Below are positions 54,733 to 64,000 of a stretch of 64,000 bases of DNA, piece by piece (within the stretch, counting starts at the first letter, position 1; every line of letters begins with the position of its first letter). Origin of the DNA: Schistosoma haematobium (Eukaryota > Platyhelminthes > Trematoda > Strigeidida > Schistosomatidae); contig NC_067195.1 of assembly GCF_000699445.3 (NCBI RefSeq), positions 82,904,569 through 82,968,568 on the forward strand, read 5' to 3'. Position numbers and translations under genes: made by a program. The notes under the pieces were generated by a model. It was not told the DNA's origin and searched no databases. It saw only the letters and a program-made list of their open reading frames with translations.

Positions 54733-57655
54733 TACGTTATAAGCAGCATAATATTCTCACACAAACGAATACACAGAGCTACAAGGGTCTCGCAGGACCA
54801 CATTACACAAAACCACATCGATCATACTTGCATCACTAGAAATTTCATAAGGTCAATAGAAGATGTGAGAACAAGGAGAGGAGCGGACATGGCTTCATAT
54901 CATCACCAACTAGTGGTTGTCAAGATGAAACGGAAGCCGAAGAAACATTGGACAATTGTGGATACAGCATTGTAAAAGTTCAATAGGAACTTCCTTCGAC
55001 ATAGTGAAAAACTCAACGAATTCGAGATAGCTCTGAACAACACGTTGCAAACCATACAAGATCTAGTCAGAGCAGAAATCACTATAATGTAGAACAACTG
55101 GAAAGAGATGAAATTAGCACTGATTTGAATGTGTCATGAGGTGCTATGCTGCAATGTGCGTCATCATAAGGAATGGATCTCTATCGACACGCTGACCAGG
55201 ATGCAAAATAGAAGAACAAGATGACCGTGATTAATAGTAGTCGAACGAGAACAGAGAAAGTGAGTGCACAAGGTGGATACACGGAGGCGAATAAGAGAGT
55301 GAACAAGAGCATTAGACGGCATGGATGTACGATTGTTGAAATCTCGTAGGTCAATGTTCAAGCACACCAACTTGCTTAATCGAATGATGATAATGGTATC
55401 TACTTCTTTCATTCATTTCTAAATGAATAGGTTTACTGGCTTGAATTTTTGAAAAGTATGATCTTATGAATGTCATCTATACTGACTGATATCAGAAGCA
55501 ATGAAAAAACAGAACTATGTATTTTTTTAGTCGTGTTCAAATAGTATTTAATTGTTAATAAGAAAATTTCAAGAGAGTGATAGTTAGAGCAAGTGTTTAA
55601 CAACTAATGGATGGTTATTTCAGTAGAATGTTTTTAATGGTCATATATTTTCCAACGTGTTTCGTACCGCTATCACTTTTAATCTGCTCACTTACCCTTA
55701 AATTACTGTATAACTGCTAATTGTAAGTTATCAGAATATCATTTGTAGATATATGGATCGGTACGACAAATAGGTCTGAGTTTGTCATCAAAGAATTTGA
55801 GCATCATAAAAATCTTTTAAGTATCAAAATTGTACAATTTTAATCGTCTTACTCTTCTCTATCTTTTCTACAACATTATTTCATAGCCTTTCATGTTTTC
55901 TAAAAACATAAATAGTAATATTTAATGTTAAGTTACTGCATAGAATGGTGAGACTATAATTTATGGCCGATCTTTAAATGACGCTAGACTGACCTTGAAA
56001 GTGTTCACTTGATAACCAGGACCAAATGAGGTTTATGAACCTGTGTGAGGAATTATAATTATAATTTGCACTTGATGATTAAGCTTATAAATTAAATTCC
56101 GGGTATTCAACACGAACTGACATCAGCTATAATGCCAAAACTCTGTTTATCCAAATGGATGAATGAATTTCAGGCCGAAATCCGGAACCTGTTATATTAA
56201 ACGTGATTGGCTCGCCTATATATCACAATCTCGCCCATAGAACATAATATCTAGTTAACTGATTAATTTTTAGTCTACTTATTTTATTATAAGTAGCATT
56301 AGAATGTTCTATTAAAATAGTACAAAATCTATAAAGATGTGCTATCGATAATTGATATATATATATATATATATATATTACCATATGTGTGAATAACGTG
56401 TCTGATGGAGTTTTGTTCTCTCCATCAAAATCATCCACCTGAACTACAAATCTTCTCCACCTTTTCAGAACTACGTGTCTATCGCGTAATCCGACTTAAC
56501 TATTACGATAATATTTTCAGGTGATCGAGAATATCTTATAAGTACAATAGTTCAGTATCTTAATAATAATACCATACGTTAATCTTCTTTACTAATTATT
56601 TCATCATTATTTACGTGTATAATAACATATCTATACTTTCAAGAGTAGTTAATGGCGGATAAATCAAACTTTTGAACGAGTTAGTAAGTTTAATATACAT
56701 ACATTTCAAGCATATAACACAATCGAAAATGAAAAAGATACAAAATAACCAACTCATCATCGAAATGAGCTTTTAATGAGATGAAGACGTCATGAAGATT
56801 CTATGTATAATACACGATATATATATGAAGACATTGACTGAGATAGTGTTCATATTGTAACGTAATCATTGTGAGGAAAATGAAATTATTGAAAAGAAAA
56901 TGAATATACAGTCCCTTTGTTATTAGACAAGATTCATACTGAATTTATTATCTAATTGTAGTGAGATATGGCATTATTATTATTAAAAAGGAATCTGGAT
57001 AAATCACTTAAGACTTTTCTGGTGCTGTTTTTGTTTTTTTCTTCAAAATTGTGTTTATTTCAAATTCAGTGTTAATTATTGACCTTTTTTCTAAGTATGG
57101 ATATATACTTACATAATGTTAAATTAATATTCATTAATATACGAGTTGAATATATACTATAGTGGTGTGAGCTACTTATATCCACATAAGTAGTATATAA
57201 CGATAATCAGGAATAGAATGTATTTCAGTAGAGGATCGAGAAGGAAAGAATGGGAATGGAATGCAATAGGTATGAAAATGCAAGCGCAATGAAATCTGAG
57301 ATGATTGACTGATATTTGCAAAAGTTTGAGCCAATTGATTGATATTATGCAAATTAAGTATTTACTGTATGATTCTTGGATTTTACTAAGGGATGGTGTG
57401 AATTTGTGTTCTCATACATTCGATTGTCTTCATTCGTGTTCTTGTTCACTGCACTATCACGAATGAACATTGGGATACATTTTCATTACACTCTCTTACT
57501 AATAAAGTACTAACGGATTCGTTACATGCTTATAATCCATGAAAAGTAAAAGTTTGTCTTTAAATTACATTAATGCGTTAGTATTTTCTAAATTTCCTAA
57601 ATTTTTTTATAAATTTTTATTTCATCGTGTTGGTTAAAATCACATTGAACGATGG
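54733..57655 (-). repeat. Inverted copy of 48098-51010
   Basis: About 2.9 kb, near 99% similar by eye, reversed relative to both units and 3.7 kb from the nearer one. It shares with unit 2, not unit 1, the variant GGTAATATA before the TA repeat, the shorter TA run and a 7-A run (57030-57045). The small ORFs here mirror those in the units and are not genes. Confidence 0.88.
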
Positions 57656-57735
57656 TAATTGCTGATTCATCGAAGTCGGACCCAGTAGTAACTAAACGTT
57701 TAGCTTCGGGATCAACAGAACGGATTCCGTAAGAA

Positions 57736-58735
57736 TCGATTGTCCACAAACCGAATCGTGACACTACGGATCATTGTTGAGCAATCAGTTGAATGGAACC
57801 TGTCATCGTACATCACCCTTCTTGACATTGAGAATGAGTTTGATAGTTTGGCTATTAGAAGTATATGGGACGTTGTTCGTCACTATGGTGTACCTACACA
57901 CAACTTGGGAAGCACGGATTACAATGGCCAGATTGGATGCAATCAGATGATTTTGAATTCCCAGATGGTCTCGCTCTTCCATACCATTCGCACTAGCAAA
58001 TAAAAGTGAAGTTAGCCAGTGTAGCAGCAGCAGTTTTTACAGCATTAGGCCTCAAGATACATAAAGAAAAATTCATGGTCCTCAAATACAACACAGAGAA
58101 CACTAACGCAATCACACTTTATGGAGAAGCTTCGAAAGAGGTGGAAGCTTTCACTCACCTGGACAACAGCATCATCGATGAACAAAGAGGATCTGATGTA
58201 GATGAGAAGTAACGGATTGGCAACGTAAGCGAAGCATTCTTACAGTTGAACAATATATGGAACTCAAAATAATTGTCAATCAACATTAAAGTCAGAATCT
58301 TCAATACGAATGTCAAGACAGTTGTACTATGTGGAACTGAAACTTGGAGAATTACTACAAACACCATCAAAATGGTACAAGCATTTCTAAACAATTATCT
58401 ATATAAGATACTGAATGTCCTTTGATCGGATACCATGAGTAACAGGATACTGTGTGAAAGAACAAACCAGTTTGTAGTTGGAGAGGAAATTAGAAAAAGA
58501 CGTTGGGAGTGGATAGGGCGCACATTACAGAGATCATCAAACTGCATCTTGAAGTAGGCGCTAAATTGGCATAGTGAAGAGAAGAAGAATAATGGAAGAC
58601 AAAAGAACACACTATGTTGATAATTAGAAACACACATCAAAAGAGTGAATATCAACTAGAAACAACTGGAAAGGATTCTTTAGGACAAAGTTGAATGAAG
58701 AATTCCGGTGGATGTTCTATATTCCTCCATGATGG
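57736..58735 (+). pseudogene. RTE reverse transcriptase, old decayed copy
   Basis: Pieces: LRIIVEQSVEWNLSSYI at about 57760, then motif A changed to LLDIENEFDSL. A deletion removes motif B and the FADD box. The C-terminal part then follows ([45 protein letters not shown]) with several stops. It is the most diverged RTE in the window. Confidence 0.78.
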
Positions 58736-59550
58736 GTAACACGAGTAACTGAGTATATAAGTATGGTTATGGAATAAGGTTAATTGTTAAGCCTTCAGAG
58801 TAAAAAAACAAAGAAAAAAAAAGAAAAACAAGTCTTAATTAAAATTTCATAATCATCTTCTACGGAACTGTTATGTTTAAAAGACCTTAAATAGACCTTC
58901 AATCGATTTTTCTAAATGTATTAATGAGTAGTTTACAAAATGTCTACAAGTATATTACTTTCAATTAATTAGTTATTTAGTTTATAAATAAATAAACAAA
59001 TACAACCATATTAATTCAATGTTCAATATAATGAATTTGATGATGGAATATTTAGTAGGTAGATTGATTTCATTGAAACTGATTTTATAGACAAACACTT
59101 TTCTTGACACTATTAATAGAAAGATTAGCAAACAGATTCAGATGTAAACATTTAATTGTAAGTCTAGCAACTAAGTATATACACTTGGAACATAATAAAA
59201 AACACTTAATTAGTGCTTAATTTACGATTGTATTATGAATTGATATGATAGAATGTTGCAAAACATCGTATGAACTTATTTGACCTAGACGAGTGTCGTT
59301 ATGACTGTTTTAGTTACACTGTATACATTCATAAATAATTAACTGTGTTGGTCTATATCATTTTGTCTATATTGAGATTCAAACTTATTTAAATGAGTTA
59401 GTTAGTAATACCTCTTCATTCTATATCCATCTATTATTGTCTGTCTACTGATTTGTAAGCATGAAATAATATATGCCTTTCAAAAACATGTATATTCAAT
59501 TTATATTATTTTGTTTTCACTTTTAAGATTTGGCCAAGGTACTCGTACAT
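58736..59550. other. AT-rich intergenic sequence
   Basis: Contains an A-rich run at 58800-58830. No other feature. Confidence 0.5.
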
Positions 59551-59558
59551 AAAGTTAA

Positions 59559-60086
59559 GGCCCCCAAACGCCCTGGTACGGCCGAGAGTGAGGAGAGTCA
59601 ACTATCCTTCTCGAAATGCTTTCAAGTGTCCACGTGCATACAACCACTGATAGGGAAGTCCTGCTCACTGCCTTCTCGTGGTGGGGGTGTTGTTTACGAA
59701 ACTGAGAGGACGAAAAGCAAATATCCGGCGCTTTGACCCGATTAGTGGATACGGAGGATCCATCTAGGGGAGTTGTAAAATCCTGACTCCAAACCAGTGA
59801 TGTACATGGGATCCAGGATCCTAAGCATACAAATGGCGTATGAACCAATTGTTGGTCACCGGCTATCATGAGACCGTATCTCCTTACGTTGCTCCACTAC
59901 CTTGTGGATTAGACCTTTAGGTTGAAGGCTGGAGATATGGCTCCCTAAAAAAACCACCTGCTTCGGTCTGGGCACCCGGGCACTATCACAGCTCTCACAC
60001 AAATAAAATGAGATTTGTGTGGCGCATATGTATCTGGTGCCCCCTTGTACCAATGTTTATGTGTTTAATTAAATAAATAAATAATG
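59559..60086 (+). mobile_element. Short element from the LINE-B leader with TAAA tail
   Basis: About 528 bp matching the leader of LINE-B (680-1090, reversed) and ending in a TAAATAAATAAATAA tail. Flanking AAGTTAA (59552-59558 and 60087-60093) is a plausible 7-bp TSD. It lacks endonuclease and RT, so it would depend on a partner element for movement. ORFs on either strand are not gene-like. Confidence 0.6.
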
Positions 60087-60093
60087 AAGTTAA

Positions 60094-60704
60094 CTAAGAA
60101 ATTATGTTTCCAAATAATTATCAATTGGAGTCAGAATAAAGGCCAGATGCTCATTAATCAACCTTCATATAAATAACTATGTAAACAATACCTACTTCCA
60201 TTTCTTGTTTTCTATATTAATCAATAATTTCATAGATATGTTATTGAAATTTCTAGAATTATTTGTTTACCTGATACTTCACTTAGTCAAACCAACTTTC
60301 AATTAATTCTGTTTACTTTGATTTCATTATTGCCGTAAACTACGTGTATAAAATAATGTATGCAATCAATCATAAAATAAGACCAAACATCTATTCACTA
60401 CAGATTGTTATTTATTTATGATTGTTAAAATCACAGGAAACTGGTACTTAGAACAAGGGGAAAGTGAGATTAGCACGATACAAAGAAGTAGACACAAAAA
60501 AATGGTATGAGCAGATTTTATTCACTTTCTGACACATGACGACCATTTAAAACAAATACACTCAATTATACATAAATTTTACTGATATTTTGATGACTAG
60601 TCAATGAATATTATTCATGGTAGAAATAGAAAAAATACAGAACCGAAAAATTAAAACAAAACACTTCTTATATGTTATACACTGAAAGTAGTTTACTGAA
60701 TTAT
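60094..60704. other. AT-rich intergenic sequence
   Basis: No feature supported. Confidence 0.5.
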
Positions 60705-60707
60705 TTA

Positions 60708-61610
60708 ATTGATTAATTACGCTTGTTACCCCTCATGGAAGAGCATAGAACACCCACCAGAATTCTCCATCTAACTCTGTCCTGAACAATCCTTTCCAGT
60801 TCATTTCATTTTCATGTCTGCTTCCAATCATCGACACAGTGTGTTCTTTGATCTTCTTCTTTTCCGTTTCCCTTCACGATATCAAATTAGTACTTATTTC
60901 GTGATGCTGTTTGGTGATGTTATGACCTTGAAGTTGAGGGTTCAAAACTTTTCTCCACCCCGTCGCCAATTGTTATGACCTTAGATGTCTTGTTTTGCTA
61001 CCACGCGACCTATCGACCAATCCGGATACGAATTATACGGATCTTTACACTAGGCCAACCAATGACGTTCAACCGGTGCGGGCAGTCTAGCGTCCTTACT
61101 GGTCCTATGTCTTCCGAGCCCTTCCACTTGAGTCCAGAACACAATACCAGCTTCGAATCAGAGCAGATCGTTTATTTCATGCATACTTGGTTTATATATC
61201 AATCACACAGACCGCAACGTACCATAAAATAGGAAATAATATTTGTACACAAATAAGCCCAAAAAGTGGCTGTGAATGTGGGAGGCAGTAGTTAATAAAC
61301 TGAACATAACTTAAGAACCGTAAATCGTACAATAATAAATTATAGGCCAAAATAAAGCTTGTCATAAGAGGGATATAAATATACATAGTGTAATTGTTGA
61401 GTAGTTATACAATAAGAATATTAGTCCATGAATAGTCCTCGGAAGTTACCTGCAATTTAATCTCCACTCGGATATAACAGGTGATTTACTCAATGTGTGT
61501 CCTATCCACTTCCAACGTCTTCTCTTAATTTCCTCTCCAACTACAAACTAGTTTGTTCTCTCTCAAAGTTGATTGTTACTAATGGTATTCGGCTAACAGA
61601 CGTAATTTAC
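60708..61610 (-). mobile_element. RTE 3' fragment interrupted by LTR-1
   Basis: The minus-strand RTE C-terminus runs from about 61610 to 61485, then continues from 60912 to 60708 after the LTR, ending at the GATTAATTACGCTTGTTACCCCTC end. It is diverged and non-coding. Confidence 0.75.
60918..61479 (-). mobile_element. LTR-1 with a scrap of internal sequence
   Basis: A perfect 5-bp TSD GGTGA (60913-60917 and 61480-61484) bounds 562 bp. Read on the minus strand it is a complete LTR (61479 to about 60971). ATTGGCGACGGGG and about 25 more bases follow, resembling the start of an internal region or primer-binding site. The unit closes with a second GGTCATAACA, the last bases of an LTR. So nearly all of the internal region and the second LTR have been deleted. 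Confidence 0.78.
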
Positions 61611-61990
61611 ACTAAATTAATGCAAATAATTTTATACTAAAGGAAAATCAAACTGAATTACCAAATGATCTTGTGTTTTATTGAATCTTAAAAGTAATAC
61701 AATTTAAATTTAGACTATTTTTATTTTTCTCATAACATTACAATGTCCTACTCCAAACGACTTAGTCTTGAAATCGCTTTGGTATACATAAAGTTTACTC
61801 AATTTAAAATTTTCCTCAGTTTTGTAACACCTCACAATGAACAGTTTCATTTGCCTATCTATTACTATATATAAGTTAATAAACATCAGTATTTTTCAAT
61901 GTAATTGAACAATTATTTACACATGAATTTGATTAAAACGATAAATAACTTATATTTTAAATAAGTATGCAATTATAATCAGAGAGAGGA
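61611..61990. other. AT-rich intergenic sequence
   Basis: No feature supported. Confidence 0.45.
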
Positions 61991-61996
61991 TATCGT

Positions 61997-62110
61997 GGCG
62001 GGATCGTCAATGCACACTGATGAGGAGTCCCACAATAGGACGAAACAGTCGTCCAATGCTTCCAGGTTTTTCATAGTGATCTATCTTCAATTAACTCATG
62101 AATTCAACTA
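61997..62110 (+). ncRNA. Hammerhead repeat, core mutated
   Basis: Relative of 62365-62540. The core reads ATGAGGA where CTGAGGA is expected, so the essential first C is lost. Stem II GTCC/GGAC and GAAA are kept. The stem I strands CACTG and CAATG still partly match. Likely inactive. Confidence 0.65.
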
Positions 62111-62364
62111 TTAAAAAACTATGAAATTGTTTCATTGTATGCTGATCTTTTAGTTTATCATTATTAATACTTGAAACTGAAAATCACTTCAATTCGTAAA
62201 ATGCAAATAAGAACATAAAAACTGATATAGATGATGTTGTTTTTTTCTACCCTCTGAAATACCTTAAGAGTTGTTTTTATAGCGAATAATTAGTACTGAC
62301 CACTTGAACTTATGAATCCCACGATCCAAAGTTGGAAAATGAAAATATCAAGTGAACATAGATC

Positions 62365-62540
62365 CTGGGTTCGAAACTCGCGGGGGGCGAGATCGTGGAT
62401 GCGAACTACTGAGGAGTCCCACAATAGGACGAAACGGCCGTCCAGTGCTTTTAGGTTTTCCATGGTGGTCTAGCTTCAATTAACTCATGATCTCAACCAT
62501 TGAAATTACTATAATATCCACAAAAACCTCTTTTTAAGAA
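62365..62540 (+). mobile_element. Hammerhead repeat with tRNA B-box-like head
   Basis: GGGTTCGAAACTCG at 62367-62380 looks like a pol III B-box. It is followed 28 bp later by a hammerhead and then the CAGTGCTT, TTCCATGGTGGTCTAGCTTC body seen as fragments elsewhere in the window. It is a third hammerhead family, distinct from the SINEs at 16010 and 63430. Confidence 0.65.
62401..62455 (+). ncRNA. Hammerhead ribozyme with CTGAGGA core
   Basis: CTGAGGA at 62409-62415, stem II GTCC/GGAC around CACAATA, GAAA at 62431-62434, loopless stem III ACGG/CCGT, GTC ending at 62442. Every fixed core base is present. Stem I is weakened (AACTA against CAGTG gives three pairs), so activity is uncertain. Confidence 0.68.
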
Positions 62541-62790
62541 AAATTTATTTAACAACCAAACTAAAATAAAATGGATATCTGAACATATTAATTTTTATGT
62601 GATTTTTAACCACGCTGGTCAGTAGTCAGATTTATTTGAGTTAAAGTGAATGGTATCCAAGATTAATTAATTAAGAATTTACTGTCTGAATATAAAATTA
62701 CATTATCATAAGATTAATGTTACTTCTCAAAATTTAATTAATATATCATAAAGCAATTAGTCCCTTTGATAAATCTCAATAGTGTAATAA

Positions 62791-63223
62791 GAAGACGAAG
62801 ATTATCAGAACTATGTGATGACATATTAGTGTTGTAATACATTTTGAACAATCTAATCACACATCTACTTATTAAGAACATTTATAGATAAAAAAAATAA
62901 AAGGTAAACTAGACTAGAAATGGAGGATAAGAGGAGACCAGGATAATAAAGAAAACAATTTGTAACCTTATCACTCTGGATAATAAGCTAATATTCTCAT
63001 CTTAAACCTATCCTGGTAATATCTGCTTATTATCCAGAGTGATGAGGTTTCAAATTGTTTTCACATTATTTTCTTTATTATTCTGGTCTCCTCTTATCCT
63101 CCATTTCTAGTCTAATTGATCTTTATTTTTATATATAAATGTTCTTAACAAGTGTATGTGTGATCAGATTGTTCGAAATGTATTGCTCTAATATATCATC
63201 ACAGTTCTGATAATCTTCGTCTT
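62791..63223. repeat. Long palindrome, about 198-bp arms
   Basis: The left arm 62791-62988 is repeated in reverse at 63025-63223 around a spacer of about 36 bp. Arms start and end with AAGACGAAGATTATCAGAAC. Each arm matches the repeat at 13890-14130. Confidence 0.82.
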
Positions 63224-63429
63224 AATATATCATAAACAATTAGAATAAAATTGATTTCATATATCACTTATACTATCATCAATTAAGTCTCTGCACATTC
63301 TTATCTAATACTGATTTGATATTTCTATACAAAAATGAAAATAGTTTATTTCAATCCATTTAATTGTTAGTCTTTTAGAATACGCTCAAATGAAATAATC
63401 TATGTAAATTCTAATTGATCTATATTGAA

Positions 63430-63660
63430 TTCACTTGGTGTTGTTTGTTTGTATCTTCCAATTGTTGTTTAGGTCTGCAATTGATCAGTCTCTTATTGGC
63501 ATATGTGCATCCTATACGGAATGCCTCAATATAGCCTTAATTTACAAGTATTATAAACAAAGATGTATGGTGGCTAACAGTGAAATCCAGGACGCGTGTT
63601 TCATCCTATTTGAGACTCGTCAGCTAGATGTACCTGCATCCAAGAGTTTATGTTCATTTC
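63430..63660 (-). mobile_element. Sm-alpha-type SINE with hammerhead
   Basis: Reverse complement carries the schistosome-type hammerhead arrangement (CTGGATTTCAC, GACGAGTCTCAAATAGGA). It matches 17550-17760. No clear tRNA head remains. Confidence 0.68.
63572..63640 (-). ncRNA. Hammerhead ribozyme, Sm-alpha type, core conserved
   Basis: On the minus strand CTGACGA (complement of 63617-63623), stem II GTCT/GGAT with two wobble pairs, and GAAA (complement of 63599-63602). Stem III has one A-C mismatch and ends in GTC, with the cut between 63591 and 63590. Stem I is a 6-bp CATCTAG/CTGGAT pairing with one wobble. The core is intact but the stems are weakened. Confidence 0.7.
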
Positions 63661-63689
63661 AGGACTCAATCTTGGTTTGTTTTTATTAA

Positions 63690-64000
63690 AATCCAAAATT
63701 AAAACATTTGATATTATTTGTGATGATATAAATTCTATTTTAAATTGAACTAGAAAATATTTAAATAAATTCACATTGAGGAAAATTAGTACAACACATT
63801 TAAGCTCACATGTTTTGTTTAAATTAAATTATAAATAATTGTTTTTGTGTTTCAAGTTATTATCAACTTGTGATGAGATTATAATTTATGGAAGATCTCT
63901 GAGTGACACTTAAGGTGAAATTGAGAATGTCCACCTACTCACTAGATCTAATTCAAGGTTACAAAATAAGTGTGATGAATTACAATTAAGATTTACAATG
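63690..64000. other. AT-rich sequence to the window end
   Basis: No gene. Contains a short stretch similar to about 26640-26720 (TATAATTTATGG and a neighbouring CAAGGT block). Confidence 0.4.

Noticed and set aside
62791..63223. CRISPR-like or satellite array
   Set aside because: One inverted pair, no regular direct spacing, and a eukaryotic context.

Overview
The window looks like repeat-dense DNA of a parasitic flatworm, most likely a blood fluke (Schistosoma). It is AT-rich and intron-bearing. It is dominated by non-LTR retrotransposons of the SR2/RTE type, Penelope-like elements (PLEs) with GIY-YIG endonucleases, solo LTRs, and tRNA-headed SINEs that carry hammerhead ribozymes (the Sm-alpha type described from schistosomes). 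The species is not resolved. I found no prokaryotic operon, CRISPR array, rRNA or genuine tRNA gene.

Large-scale layout: about 28.1 kb (1369-29506) is followed head-to-tail by a second, almost identical unit (29507-52604). The junction at 29507 carries only ATT/ATTG microhomology. Unit 2 lacks exactly 4,600 bp (6121-10720 of unit 1), with TGTAC at both ends of the missing piece. It also lacks a 408-bp SINE insertion present in unit 1 (16010-16417). A third, inverted copy of about 2.9 kb of the unit (48098-51010) lies at 54733-57655. Most visible differences between the units are one-base homopolymer length changes.

The only convincing host protein gene is a three-exon short-chain dehydrogenase of the retinol dehydrogenase type, on the minus strand at 10023-13488 (323 codons, canonical splice sites). 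Its duplicate at 34436-37027 lost the last exon in the 4.6-kb deletion. Intron 1 of both copies holds a PLE endonuclease fragment inside inverted repeats.

Region by region in unit 1: LINE-B 5' end on the minus strand (1-1090). LINE-A with target-site duplications (TSDs), interrupted by repeat R1 and by PLE-1 (1435-6356). 5'-truncated RTE (7032-8160). Solo LTR-1 (8861-9382). Dehydrogenase gene (10023-13488). PLE-2 with long inverted arms (14275-16802). PLE-3 endonuclease (16865-17224). Hammerhead SINEs (17550-18295). Full-length RTE with a 15-bp TSD (19196-22407). RTE 3' fragment with two nested solo LTRs (23285-24975). R1, a TA microsatellite and further RTE pieces (25140-28010). A 221-bp mini-LINE (28810-29030). 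After unit 2, 52605-54476 holds small ORFs and an isolated histone-type 3' stem-loop. Then come the inverted block, decayed RTE, a LINE-B-derived short element, LTR-1 with a scrap of internal sequence, and further hammerhead repeats to the end.

Hammerhead motifs are the most striking theme. At least three families are present, some with every core position conserved and others visibly dead. One insertion carries two complete hammerheads in opposite orientation.
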